Part shown: positions 7,842-16,363 of the stretch, one piece after another
Numbering within the stretch: position 1 is the first letter of the stretch
How the letters are laid out: each line of letters starts with the position of its first letter
From: an uncultured Clostridia bacterium
Lineage (GTDB): Bacteria; Bacillota; Clostridia; Christensenellales; Borkfalkiaceae
DNA length: 35,096 bases
Assembly (NCBI GenBank): GCA_934247855.1
Contig: CAKQKA010000003.1
Coordinates: forward strand, 1-35,096
Direction of reading: 5' to 3'
Notes under the pieces: model-generated
What the model was told of the DNA's origin: nothing
The model's database searches: none
What the model saw: the letters and a program-made list of their open reading frames with translations, nothing else
Program-made: the position numbers and the translations under genes

Positions 7842-8792
7842 ATGAAAAAGTACGAAAATTATTTGATAACAGGCTTGGACGGCGGCACGTTTTTCAGTGT
7901 GGCAGTGCTCGTAAATCTCTTGCTGTCGCTCGTGTTGTCGCTTATTTTGCAATTCAGCGGAGCGGCGGCGGATAAGGCTTTCCTTGAAAGTTACGGTTAT
8001 ACTTACTTAAACTTCCTCGTATCGCCCGTGGCTATTGCGGCAACGCTTTTTTATGCTCGCCAAAAATGCAAGCTGAATCTTTTCCGTTCGGTTTCGTCGA
8101 GTAGCGCGGGGCTTAAGTTTTACGGCATAGCCGCACTTTTGTTCGTCGGCTCGATGGCGGGGCTTTCGGGGCTTAACACGCTGTTTGTGGAATGGCTCAA
8201 TAAACTTGTGGGTTATACGCCGAAGTCGCTTAACATACCCGGTTCGGGGTTCGGCAACTTTTTGCTTTGCACTTTAATAATTTGCATTATTCCCGCTTTT
8301 TTTGAAGAGCTTTTGTTCCGCGGTGTAGTGCTTAACGGCGCAAAACGGCTTGGAGACGTGTTTGCCGCGCTCGTTACGGGCGGATTGTTTTGCCTGTACC
8401 ACCACAGCCCGCAGCAAACAATTTATCAGTTTATTTTAGGCGTGCTGTTCGGTTTGCTTGCAATAAAAAGCGGTTCTATAATTCCGTCGATGTTGTTCCA
8501 CTTTCTCAACAATTTTTATATCATCGTCGGTTATTATATCTGGGGCGAAGAGTTGGCTTTACCTACCGTCGCATCGGTGATAATTATTATAGTCGGGCTT
8601 ATCGTTCTTGCCCTCGGTCTTGTACTGCTTATTAAGAGCAAGAAACCCGAAGTCGAGGAAAATATTAAAAACGACTTTTTAAAAATTGCCGATAAGCACG
8701 AAGAGAGAAAAGCGTTTCTGATATCTTCAGCAGTCGGCGCGGCTGCTTGCATAGTGCTGTGGATTGCCGAACTCGTCGCATACATAAGTTAG
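7842..8792 (+). CDS. CPBP family intramembrane metalloprotease
   Basis: 316 residues from ATG 7842, rich in membrane segments. It has the three CPBP (Abi/CAAX protease) motifs: FFEELLFRG with Glu155, Glu156 and Arg160, the histidine motif LYHHSP near 185-190, and MLFHFLNN near 219-226. Family members are glutamate-type proteases inside the membrane. Some cleave prenylated proteins, others process bacteriocins or anti-sigma factors. The target here is unknown. TTG 7809 is an in-frame alternative start behind GGGCGG, adding 11 residues; I prefer the ATG because MKKYENYL is a normal N-terminus. The last 110 residues hold one or more extra helices and a charged loop (KSKKPEVEENIKND). Confidence 0.88.
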   Translation: MKKYENYLITGLDGGTFFSVAVLVNLLLSLVLSLILQFSGAAADKAFLESYGYTYLNFLVSPVAIAATLFYARQKCKLNLFRSVSSSSAGLKFYGIAALLFVGSMAGLSGLNTLFVEWLNKLVGYTPKSLNIPGSGFGNFLLCTLIICIIPAFFEELLFRGVVLNGAKRLGDVFAALVTGGLFCLYHHSPQQTIYQFILGVLFGLLAIKSGSIIPSMLFHFLNNFYIIVGYYIWGEELALPTVASVIIIIVGLIVLALGLVLLIKSKKPEVEENIKNDFLKIADKHEERKAFLISSAVGAAACIVLWIAELVAYIS

Positions 8793-8802
8793 CCGAAATG
8801 TG

Positions 8803-8819
8803 CGATAATCGACTTATAG
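8803..8819 (+). repeat. Dispersed 17-bp dyad, exact copy C
   Basis: Exact CGATAATCGACTTATAG. The following GGACTTTTAATAAAA tail is shared with copy D, so the matching unit is about 34 bp. Copy D starts 65 bp later. Confidence 0.92.
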
Positions 8820-8867
8820 ATGGACTTTTAATAAAAGCAAAAAAGAACGAAAAAACAGCCAAAAGCG

Positions 8868-8884
8868 CGATAATCGACTTATAG
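8868..8884 (+). repeat. Dispersed 17-bp dyad, exact copy D
   Basis: Exact copy, direct repeat of copy C 65 bp upstream. Its A/T tail runs into the rlmH ribosome binding site, so the repeat forms part of the rlmH leader. Confidence 0.92.
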
Positions 8885-8914
8885 GCGGACTTTTAATAAA
8901 AAGGTTATATTATT

Positions 8915-9376
8915 ATGTACAGAATAAATCTGGTAGTCGTCGGTAAAGTCAAAGAAAAGTATTTTGCCGACGCCGTTAAAGAGTACGAAAAGCGGCTTTC
9001 CCGTTTTTGCGAATTTAAAATTTACGAATGCAAGGAGTGCGGAGGTGAGGACGCTGCGCCCGAAGTCGCATTAAAAAAGGAGAGCGAGGAGATTCTGAAA
9101 AAACTCGACGGTTACGTCTTTGTAATGGCAATCGAGGGTAAGCAATGCGACTCGGCTGCGTTTTCCGAAAAACTGCTTAAAATAAAAGATACCGTCGGCG
9201 AAGCGACTTTTGTAATCGGTTCGTCCTACGGTATTTCGGACAGCGTAAAAGCCAAAGCCGACGAACTTATATCGTTTTCTAAAATGACTTTTCCGCACAC
9301 GCTTTTCCGCGTAATGCTTACCGAGCAAATCTACCGCGCGTTTATGATCGGCGGCGGAGGGAAATATCACAAATAA
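8915..9376 (+). CDS. rlmH: 23S rRNA (pseudouridine1915-N3)-methyltransferase RlmH
   Basis: 153 residues, close to the usual 155-160. It starts with the typical INLVVVGKVKEKYFADAVKEY pattern and has the SPOUT-fold knot residues FVIGSSYGISD and the hallmark C-terminus YRAFMIGGGGKYHK. RlmH uses S-adenosylmethionine to methylate pseudouridine 1915 in helix 69 of 23S rRNA, acting on the assembled ribosome. ATG 8915 follows AAAAAGG with about 10 bases between. No consensus promoter was found between this gene and the CPBP gene. The 122-bp gap is occupied by two copies of the dispersed repeat. tadA follows after 25 bp, so the two are probably co-transcribed. Confidence 0.96.
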   Translation: MYRINLVVVGKVKEKYFADAVKEYEKRLSRFCEFKIYECKECGGEDAAPEVALKKESEEILKKLDGYVFVMAIEGKQCDSAAFSEKLLKIKDTVGEATFVIGSSYGISDSVKAKADELISFSKMTFPHTLFRVMLTEQIYRAFMIGGGGKYHK

Positions 9377-9401
9377 ATTTTTGCGCGATGGGTGTGTATA
9401 A

Positions 9402-9920
9402 ATGATAAAGACAAACGGATTGAGACAATCCGCAAAACAGATAGAAAAACTTAAAAAACTCGAAGAAGAGCAGCGATTGACGGACGAAAAGTTCATGCGG
9501 CTTGCCATAGAGCAAGCGGAAATCGCTAAATTTCTCGGCGAAGTTCCCGTCGGGGCGGTAATAGTAAAGGACGGCGAGGTTATTGCATCCGCTTGCAACC
9601 GTAAGGAAACCGACGATTGCGCCTTAAGTCACGCCGAAATAAACGCCATTGCGGAAGCGTCAAAACGGCTCGGCTGGCGGCTTGACAGCTGCGATATTTA
9701 CGTTACGTTAGAGCCGTGCGCAATGTGCGCGGGCGCGATAATTTCCGCGCGTATACGGCGCGTCGTGTTCGGCGCGAGCGAGCCGAAATCGGGTTTTTTC
9801 GGCAGCGCGGCGGATTTATCGAAAACCTCGGGGCTTAATCATTCGGCAGAAATCGTCGGCGGCGTGTGCGCCGAGGCTTGCCAAAAAATCCTCACCGACT
9901 TTTTCGGCGGCAGAAGATAA
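9402..9920 (+). CDS. tadA: tRNA adenosine(34) deaminase TadA
   Basis: 172 residues. The zinc deaminase core shows HAE near residue 77 and PCAMC near 105-109, plus ARIRRVVFGASEPKSG, which is typical of TadA. The enzyme converts A34 to inosine in the anticodon of tRNA-Arg(ACG). The usual start of the domain is near MRLAIEQA (ATG 9495). Here about 31 extra residues precede it, charged and helix-prone (QIEKLKKLEEEQRL). Whether this extension is real or ATG 9495 is used is uncertain; neither start has a strong ribosome binding site. It probably forms an operon with rlmH. Confidence 0.94.
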   Translation: MIKTNGLRQSAKQIEKLKKLEEEQRLTDEKFMRLAIEQAEIAKFLGEVPVGAVIVKDGEVIASACNRKETDDCALSHAEINAIAEASKRLGWRLDSCDIYVTLEPCAMCAGAIISARIRRVVFGASEPKSGFFGSAADLSKTSGLNHSAEIVGGVCAEACQKILTDFFGGRR

Positions 9921-9985
9921 TTTGTTCGTTATATGCGGCATAAATAAAAAGGCGTAAGTAAAATTGCAAATCGCGAGTCAATAAG

Positions 9986-10014
9986 TTGACTATTTTTCGA
10001 TTTTCATTTAAGAT
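9986..10014 (+). promoter_or_regulatory. Probable sigma-A promoter of prs
   Basis: TTGACT (9986-9991), 17-bp spacer, TAAGAT (10009-10014). The leader holds a hairpin, CGAGT (10041-10045) with ACTCG (10053-10057), extended by C-GAA/TTC-G pairs around one bulged T. Confidence 0.6.
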
Positions 10015-10080
10015 AAATGCGTATTGAAAAAAGACCGAATCGAGTCATAGAAACTCGTTCGATCCATATCGGAGGTCGTT

Positions 10081-11049
10081 ATGATTACACACAGCACAGA
10101 GATTAAGATTTTTTCGGGTAATTCGAACAAACCTCTGTCCGAAGCGATTGCGAAAGAGCTTAACAAACCGTTGAGCGATATCGAAGTCGGGCATTTTTCG
10201 GACGGAGAGACCAGCGTTCACATCGGCGAAACCGTCAGAGGACGCGACGTATTTATTATTCAATCGACCAGCTCTCCCGTCAACGAAAATTTGATGGAAC
10301 TCCTCGTTTGTATCGACGCATTGCGCCGCGCGTCCGCAGGGCGTATTACGGCAGTTATTCCTTATTTCGGATATGCCAGACAGGACAGAAAGGCTCGCCC
10401 GCGTGATCCTATCACGGCTAAACTCGTTGCCGATATTATCACTTCCGCCGGAGCGGACAGAATTTTAACCATAGACCTCCACGCTCCTCAGATTCAGGGT
10501 TTCTTCGATATTCCCGTAGATCATCTCGAGGGAGGTCCGATACTGTACAAACATTTCAAGAACAAAGTCAACGACGATTTCGTTGTGGTTTCGCCCGACG
10601 TAGGCAGCGTTTCGCGCGCACGCACGGCGGCATCCATTCTTAATTGCCCCATAGCGATTATCGATAAGCGCAGACCCCGCGCGAATCAGGTTCAGATAAT
10701 GAACATTATCGGCGACGTAAAAGGCAAAACATGCCTCCTCGTCGATGATATGATCGATACCGCAGGCACTATTTGCGAAGGCGCGCAGGCGCTTGCCGAT
10801 TTCGGCGCTAAAGAAATTTACGCTTGCTGCACGCACGCCGTATTCTCCGGCCCTGCGATAGAGCGTATTCAAAAATCGCCCATCAAAAAGATCGTCGTAC
10901 TCGATACGATAGACCTTCCCGAAGAAAAGCGTATCGATAAGATCGAGGTGCTTTCCATTGCAAAATTGCTTGCAAAGGCGATCAATAACATTTACCTCGA
11001 CCAGAAGATGAGCGAGGTTTACAAAAACAGCGATACCGACAACAACTGA
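10081..11049 (+). CDS. prs: Ribose-phosphate pyrophosphokinase (PRPP synthetase)
   Basis: 322 residues, close to the class I length. It has GYARQDRKARPRDPITAKLVA (ATP/flexible-loop region), TIDLHAPQIQGFFDIPVDHL, and the PRPP-binding loop VDDMIDTAGTI. It makes PRPP from ribose 5-phosphate and ATP for nucleotide, histidine, tryptophan and NAD synthesis. ATG 10081 is behind CGGAGG. pth follows after 33 bp, an arrangement common in Bacillota, and both are probably read from the promoter at 9986-10014. Confidence 0.97.
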   Translation: MITHSTEIKIFSGNSNKPLSEAIAKELNKPLSDIEVGHFSDGETSVHIGETVRGRDVFIIQSTSSPVNENLMELLVCIDALRRASAGRITAVIPYFGYARQDRKARPRDPITAKLVADIITSAGADRILTIDLHAPQIQGFFDIPVDHLEGGPILYKHFKNKVNDDFVVVSPDVGSVSRARTAASILNCPIAIIDKRRPRANQVQIMNIIGDVKGKTCLLVDDMIDTAGTICEGAQALADFGAKEIYACCTHAVFSGPAIERIQKSPIKKIVVLDTIDLPEEKRIDKIEVLSIAKLLAKAINNIYLDQKMSEVYKNSDTDNN

Positions 11050-11082
11050 CGGATAGTCGGGCGTTGTCGCGGAAAGGCTCAT

Positions 11083-11652
11083 ATGAAAATGATTTTCGGG
11101 CTGGGTAATCCCGGCGAAAAGTACGCTTTGAATTATCATAACCTTGGGTTTATGGTTATAGATATTCTTGCCGAGCGGCTCAACGTAACGACTTTTAAAA
11201 AAGAAAAAAACGGGCTTTGCGCCACCGTGTTTATCGGCGGCGAAAAGACTTTGCTTATAAAACCGCTTACGTTTATGAATGCCAGCGGCGATTGCGTAAA
11301 AGCTTTTGTCGATTACTACAACGTTAAAACCTCGGATATTCTCGTTATATACGACGATATCGATATAGATAAAGGCGGTATTCGTTTTCGTCCGCACGGT
11401 TCGTCGGGTACGCATAACGGTATGCGCAGCATTGTTTCAAGGCTTAACAGCGAAGATTTTCCACGCCTCCGCATAGGTTCGAAGAACACAAATCCCGCTA
11501 TTCCGCTTATAGATTACGTTCTTATGAATATTCCCGCCGAGGAAAAAGTCGTAATTTTGCCCGCACTCAAAAAGGCTGCCGATTGTGCCGAAGATTTCGC
11601 CGCCGGCGTCGAATTCGATAAACTCTCGTGTAAGTATGCCAGACATGAATAA
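11083..11652 (+). CDS. pth: Peptidyl-tRNA hydrolase
   Basis: 189 residues, the usual bacterial Pth size. It begins MIFGLGNPGEKYALNYHNLGF, in which the histidine of YHN is the catalytic one (the more common form is TRHN). FMNASG, YDDIDI and HNGMRSI hold the other conserved Asn and Asp residues. Pth frees tRNAs from peptidyl-tRNA that dropped off the ribosome. It is the last gene of the prs-pth unit and is followed by two terminator candidates. Confidence 0.96.
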   Translation: MKMIFGLGNPGEKYALNYHNLGFMVIDILAERLNVTTFKKEKNGLCATVFIGGEKTLLIKPLTFMNASGDCVKAFVDYYNVKTSDILVIYDDIDIDKGGIRFRPHGSSGTHNGMRSIVSRLNSEDFPRLRIGSKNTNPAIPLIDYVLMNIPAEEKVVILPALKKAADCAEDFAAGVEFDKLSCKYARHE

Positions 11653-11656
11653 AGCG

Positions 11657-11683
11657 AACATCGGTCTTGCGACCGTGTTTTTG
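11657..11683 (+). terminator. Weak terminator candidate just after pth
   Basis: CGGTC-TTGC-GACCG (11662-11675), extended by AACA/TGTT around one bulged base, followed by TTTT. The stem is short. Confidence 0.45.
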
Positions 11684-11805
11684 CTTATACAGCGTTGCGC
11701 TCGATGTTTACCGTATAGTATTAACGCGCTCACGCGCCTTGTCTTAACTAAAAACATGGGCGCAAGATTTGTCCGGCATAACGCACGCTGAACTTAAAAA
11801 CGACT

Positions 11806-11834
11806 GCCCGATATTTTTATCGGGCTTAGTTTTT
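11806..11834 (+). terminator. Intrinsic terminator of the prs-pth unit
   Basis: A perfect 8-bp stem GCCCGATA (11806-11813) with TATCGGGC (11818-11825), a TTTT loop, and TTAGTTTTT after it. The rest of the gene-free stretch 11653-11974 holds the weaker terminator above and repeat copies E and F. I see no clear mfd promoter. Confidence 0.75.
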
Positions 11835-11855
11835 AAAAAAACTAAAATAATCGGG

Positions 11856-11872
11856 CTATAAGTCGATTATCG
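11856..11872 (-). repeat. Dispersed 17-bp dyad, exact copy E
   Basis: Exact copy on the minus strand, upstream of mfd, 68 bp before copy F in the same orientation. Confidence 0.92.
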
Positions 11873-11923
11873 TTGTTTTTTTGTTTAATCAACAATAAAA
11901 TCGATAAAAACCTAAACACCTGC

Positions 11924-11940
11924 CTATAAGTCGATTATCG
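11924..11940 (-). repeat. Dispersed 17-bp dyad, exact copy F
   Basis: Exact copy on the minus strand, 34 bp before the mfd start codon. Confidence 0.92.
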
Positions 11941-11974
11941 CCACTTTTAAGTAATAATAAGGGCAAAATCGATT

Positions 11975-14900
11975 ATGTTGGATAAATATCTGAAAGCCGA
12001 AAATTTAGGCGAAAATTTCATAACGCTCAAAGAAAATGTCCGCAGTGGGGTTCCTACCGCGGTTTTTGGCGTACAATCAGCCGAAAAATATCATCTTGCG
12101 GCAATGCTCGATTTGCCGATTATTTACATCGCGCGTGACGGGCTTGTCGCTAAAAACGCAGCCAAAGAACTGCGCGCTTTAAGCGGTAAAAACGGTGTAT
12201 ATCTGCCGGCTAAGGATGACGTCTTATTATACAACAAAGCGTTCAACAAGGACGCATATTACGAACGCATTACCGCGCTGTATCGTTTAACTAAAGGGGT
12301 AGATTTCGTAACTTGCACGTTTGAAGCTCTTTTGCAGTTAATGCCGGATAAAATCGAAGGTATAGAACTTAAAACGGGCGGAGAATATGATTTGCCCGAA
12401 CTGTGCGCCTGCCTTGTGCGTATGGGGTATACCCGCGTGGACGAGGTGGACGGTAAAGGGCGTTTTTCTCTTCGCGGTGATATTTTGCAGGTTTTCTCGG
12501 TGAACTATGACGTTCCCGTGCGAATTGACTTTTTCGGCGACGAAATAGAGAAAATGGTCTATTTCGACGCGGTTGGCGCGGTCGGCGGCGAAACTAAAAA
12601 GATTACGATTTTGCCGACCGTTGATTTCGCTATCGATCCCGCCGAAAAAGCTACGATAAAACATGCCTTGAAAGAGGGTGTGCGCGCGTTCGGCACGCAA
12701 ATTTACGCTGCGCGTGCGCGCGACATAGCAAGCGAACTTACCGAAACGTTGGATAACGACGTTTGCGATCCGTCGCTGTCGTTTGTTCTGCCGCTGCTTT
12801 CTTGCATGAAAGGCAGTATACGCAAGTTTATGGGCGAGGATGCCGTAGTAGTTTACGACGAGTGCAAAATGCTCAGAGATTCGCTTGACGGCGCGATTAA
12901 AGAATTTGCCGACCGCCGTATTTCGCTTGCGGCAAACGGCGAAAGTTTCAACTTTTCCGCAGGACAATACAAAACGCCCGAGGCGTTGTTTAAGGAACTC
13001 GACCTTCCGCGCAAACTTGCGCTGCAAAGTTTAACCTCGCAAATCGCGTTTTTCAATCCGCTTAAAACAATGCGGTTCAACTGCACGCTCGTGCCGCGCT
13101 ATGCGCTTAAGCCCGACGACTTTTTCGAGGACGTAAAAAGTTGGAAAATCACGGGCTATAAAGTTCTGGTGTGCTGCGGAAACGGCGAGCGCGCCGCGCG
13201 TTTGCACGGTTATCTGGAAGATAAGAAGATTTTTTCCGATTTAGGCGATAATTTTCCCTCCGATTTTTCCGGCGTTAAGATAACGAGTTTTTATCTTGCG
13301 AACGGCTTTATTTACCACGACGCAAAACTTGCGGTAATCGGCACTAACGATTTATACTCGCGCAAGGAAACGCAAAAGAAGATCAAGCGCAAGAGCGGCG
13401 ACGTGTACTACGCGCCCGAGGTAGGCGATTACTGTGTGCATGAAAAACACGGCATCGGTATCGTACGCGGTGTGGAACGCATAACCACTACCGACAGCAC
13501 CAAAGATTACGTTGCCATCGAGTACCGCGGCGGCGATATGCTTTACGTCGGCGTGGACAGAATGGACTGCCTTACCAAATACATGGGCGGAGAGGAAAAA
13601 CCCTTGCTTTCCAAACTCGGAGGACAGGAGTTTGAAAAGATCAAGGAACGCGTAAAAGCGTCTATCGCCAAACTTACCATAAACTTAAAACAGCTGTACC
13701 GCAACCGCAGGGAAACCAAGGGCTTTGCATTTTTGCCCGACGACGGCATGATGCGCGAGTTTGAGGAAGCGTTCCCGTTTGAAGAAACCGAAGATCAGCT
13801 GACCTCTATCGAAGAGATCAAAAAGGATATGGAAAGCACGCGCGTTATGGACAGGTTGCTTTGCGGCGACGTCGGCTACGGCAAGACGGAAGTCGCTTTG
13901 CGTGCGGCGTTCAAGGCGATAGAGTCGGGCAAGCAGGTCGCTTTTATCGCGCCTACCACTATTCTTGTCGAGCAGCATTATATGAACGCGCTCGAGCGGT
14001 TCAAGGATTTTGCGGTGAGAATCGCCGTACTTGACAGGTTCAGAACGACCTCAGAACAGTCCAAAACGTTGTTCGACCTAGAAGACGGGAAGATAGACAT
14101 GGTAATCGGCACGCACAGGCTGTTTTCAAAGGACGTAAAGTTCAAAGATTTAGGATTGCTTATTCTCGACGAGGAGCAGCGGTTCGGCGTCGAGCACAAA
14201 GAAAAACTTAAACTGCTCAAAGAAAACGTGGATACGCTCACGCTGTCGGCAACGCCTATCCCGAGAACGCTGCACATGTCGCTTACGGGTATACGCGATA
14301 TAAGCATAATCAACACGCCGCCCACACAGCGCATACCGGTGCAAATTTTCGTAACCGAAGAAACCGACGCACTCATTCACGACTCGATTTCCAAAGAGTT
14401 GGCGCGCGGCGGTCAGGCATTCATTCTGTACAACAGCGTCGAGAGCATTTCGGCTTTTGCGGCGCGCGTGCGCGAACTCGTACCCGAGGCGCGGGTAGTT
14501 ATCGGGCACGGGCAAATGCAGGAACGGCAGCTTGAAGAAAACGTAATGGCGTTCTATCGCGGTGAGTACGATGTACTCGTTGCGACGACCATAATCGAAA
14601 ACGGAATAGATTTGCCGAACGCGAACACGCTCATTGTAATCGACGCCGATAAACTCGGACTTTCCACGTTGTATCAGTTAAAAGGCAGGGTGGGCAGAAG
14701 CGACCGTATGGCGCGCGCGTATTTTACTTATAAAGAAAACAAAGTCATAACCGATATCGCGTTCAAGCGGTTGTCCGCACTAACAGAATTTTCGGAGTTC
14801 GGAAGTGGTTTTAAAATCGCCATGCGAGACCTTGAAATCCGTGGCGCAGGCAACGTGCTCGGTAAAGAGCAGCACGGGCATATGGAAAAAATCGGTTACG

Positions 14901-15412
14901 AACTGTATACGAAACTATTAAAAGAGCAGTTGGGCGAGGTAACCAAAAACTTTGAAACCGAACTCGATATCGGCGTTTCGGCATTCATATCCGAGCAGTA
15001 TATCGCAGCGGAAGCCATGCGAATGGACGCGTACAAGCAAATCGCGGAAATCGCATGCAAAGCCGATGAAGACAGAGTAACCGAAAGTCTGACGGCAAAC
15101 TACGGCGCGTTGCCGATCGAGGCGTATAATCTTATTAAGATTGCAAAACTTAAAGCGTTGTGCGGCAGGTTCGAGATAATTAAAGCGGAACTTAAGAAAA
15201 AGGTATGCAGGTTCATATTTAAAAATCTCGATTCGCTGTCTATCGGCGGAATAATGGACGTGCTCGGCGGCGGACAGACTTCGGCAAAACTCGCTTTCGG
15301 CAACAACCCTGAAATTTTGTTCGCAACCGACGGCAAAAAACCCGACGTTTTGCTTGACGAAATGACTGAATTCTTGTTATTATCTTGCATGGAAAAGACG
15401 GGGTTAGAATAA
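11975..15412 (+). CDS. mfd: Transcription-repair coupling factor Mfd
   Basis: 1145 residues, the full Mfd length. The UvrB-like N-terminal module ends near 300. The RNA polymerase interaction (CarD-like) domain starts near 482 with GDYCVHEKHGIGIVRGVE. The translocase motor has Walker A GDVGYGKT at 631-638, DEEQ at 732-735, LSATPIPRT, and GRVGRSDR in the second RecA-like lobe. A TRCF C-terminal domain ends the protein. Mfd pushes stalled RNA polymerase off damaged DNA and recruits UvrA for nucleotide excision repair. An AAGGG lies 11 bases before ATG 11975. It appears to be a single-gene unit. Confidence 0.97.
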   Translation: MLDKYLKAENLGENFITLKENVRSGVPTAVFGVQSAEKYHLAAMLDLPIIYIARDGLVAKNAAKELRALSGKNGVYLPAKDDVLLYNKAFNKDAYYERITALYRLTKGVDFVTCTFEALLQLMPDKIEGIELKTGGEYDLPELCACLVRMGYTRVDEVDGKGRFSLRGDILQVFSVNYDVPVRIDFFGDEIEKMVYFDAVGAVGGETKKITILPTVDFAIDPAEKATIKHALKEGVRAFGTQIYAARARDIASELTETLDNDVCDPSLSFVLPLLSCMKGSIRKFMGEDAVVVYDECKMLRDSLDGAIKEFADRRISLAANGESFNFSAGQYKTPEALFKELDLPRKLALQSLTSQIAFFNPLKTMRFNCTLVPRYALKPDDFFEDVKSWKITGYKVLVCCGNGERAARLHGYLEDKKIFSDLGDNFPSDFSGVKITSFYLANGFIYHDAKLAVIGTNDLYSRKETQKKIKRKSGDVYYAPEVGDYCVHEKHGIGIVRGVERITTTDSTKDYVAIEYRGGDMLYVGVDRMDCLTKYMGGEEKPLLSKLGGQEFEKIKERVKASIAKLTINLKQLYRNRRETKGFAFLPDDGMMREFEEAFPFEETEDQLTSIEEIKKDMESTRVMDRLLCGDVGYGKTEVALRAAFKAIESGKQVAFIAPTTILVEQHYMNALERFKDFAVRIAVLDRFRTTSEQSKTLFDLEDGKIDMVIGTHRLFSKDVKFKDLGLLILDEEQRFGVEHKEKLKLLKENVDTLTLSATPIPRTLHMSLTGIRDISIINTPPTQRIPVQIFVTEETDALIHDSISKELARGGQAFILYNSVESISAFAARVRELVPEARVVIGHGQMQERQLEENVMAFYRGEYDVLVATTIIENGIDLPNANTLIVIDADKLGLSTLYQLKGRVGRSDRMARAYFTYKENKVITDIAFKRLSALTEFSEFGSGFKIAMRDLEIRGAGNVLGKEQHGHMEKIGYELYTKLLKEQLGEVTKNFETELDIGVSAFISEQYIAAEAMRMDAYKQIAEIACKADEDRVTESLTANYGALPIEAYNLIKIAKLKALCGRFEIIKAELKKKVCRFIFKNLDSLSIGGIMDVLGGGQTSAKLAFGNNPEILFATDGKKPDVLLDEMTEFLLLSCMEKTGLE

Positions 15413-15424
15413 TATCAAAACAAT

Positions 15425-15441
15425 TGATAATCGACTTATAG
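15425..15441 (+). repeat. Dispersed 17-bp dyad, copy G (1 mismatch)
   Basis: TGATAATCGACTTATAG, in the short gap between mfd and the DUF3737 gene. Confidence 0.88.
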
Positions 15442-15483
15442 ACGGGCTTTTGTATTGTTTTATGTTGATTTGTGAGGTAACAT

Positions 15484-16332
15484 ATGATGAAAAAAATAAC
15501 CGATTGTGTATTGACGGGCGAGCGAGCGGAATTTTTTGCGAAAGATACCGAATACGTAAAGTGTACGTTCGAGGACGGCGAATCTCCGCTTAAAGAAAGC
15601 AGCAACGTCGGCTTGGATAACTGCACGTTCGGGTGGAAATATCCGCTGTGGTATTCCAAAAACGCGACAGTGAAAAACACTTTTTTCAACGAGTTTTCAA
15701 GATCGGGCATATGGTATGCCGAGAATTTAAAAATGCAAAACTGCAAAGTGGAATCGCCCAAGAATTTCCGCCGTTGCAAGGGCGTTTATCTTGCCGACGT
15801 CGATTTTAAAAATGCGGGCGAAACGCTTTGGACTTGCGAAAACGTGCAACTTGAAAACGTGCGCGTGCACGGCGATTATTTCGGGATGAACAGCAAAAAT
15901 ATCGTTGCGAAAAACATAAAAATCGACGGAAACTATTGTTTTGACGGCGGCAGCGAAATAGAAATTTCGGACAGCGTGCTAAACAGCAAGGATTCCTTCT
16001 GGAACGTTAAAAACGCTATCGTCAGAAATTGCACGATAATCGGCGAGTATATCGGGTGGAACTCTGAAAATCTTACCTTTATAAACTGCAAAATCGAAAG
16101 TCACCAGGGTTTTTGCTATATAAAAGGTTTAAAACTCGTAAACTGCACGCTCGGGAACACCGACCTTGCGTTTGAATATTGTTCGGACGTAGAAGCCGAT
16201 ATTCTCGGCAGGGTGGATAGCGTTAAAAATCCCGTGTCGGGTAGAATTGTTGCCGACGAATTCGGCGAGATTATTATGGAAAACGACAAGGTTGACGTTA
16301 CAAAAACGGCAATCGAAACGAGGAAGAAATAA
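15484..16332 (+). CDS. DUF3737 family protein (right-handed beta-helix-like)
   Basis: 282 residues built of irregular repeats of about 20 residues with Asn-Cys steps (LDNCTFGW, MQNCKVESP, VRNCTIIGEY, FINCKIESH, LVNCTLGNT). This pattern predicts a right-handed beta-helix, and the sequence fits the DUF3737 family. The family has no established biochemical role. There is no signal peptide or membrane segment, so it should be cytoplasmic. ATG 15484 (or 15487) follows GAGG. The next gene, a MalY/PatB aminotransferase, starts 31 bp later and is probably co-transcribed. I recall the same two families next to each other in other Bacillota, which suggests a functional link, but I cannot check it here. 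Confidence 0.85.
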   Translation: MMKKITDCVLTGERAEFFAKDTEYVKCTFEDGESPLKESSNVGLDNCTFGWKYPLWYSKNATVKNTFFNEFSRSGIWYAENLKMQNCKVESPKNFRRCKGVYLADVDFKNAGETLWTCENVQLENVRVHGDYFGMNSKNIVAKNIKIDGNYCFDGGSEIEISDSVLNSKDSFWNVKNAIVRNCTIIGEYIGWNSENLTFINCKIESHQGFCYIKGLKLVNCTLGNTDLAFEYCSDVEADILGRVDSVKNPVSGRIVADEFGEIIMENDKVDVTKTAIETRKK

Positions 16333-16363
16333 GTTTTTTGCAGTTGGCTGAAGGCGGACGAGT

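Noticed and set aside
11585..11791. 68-codon plus-strand ORF overlapping the end of pth
   Set aside because: Overlaps pth in another frame, runs through a terminator-like hairpin, and has no ribosome binding site or family features.
11881..11895. Rex-like operator TTGTT-N5-AACAA before mfd
   Set aside because: Arms are only five bases, A/T-rich and lacking the full Rex consensus; likely chance in an A/T-rich spacer.
8803..11940. CRISPR array from the paired 17-bp repeats
   Set aside because: Only two copies per site, repeats too short, spacing 65-68 bp, and no cas genes.
16036..16056. Another copy of the dispersed dyad inside the DUF3737 gene
   Set aside because: Only CGATAATCG matches; the rest departs from the consensus, so it is within chance.
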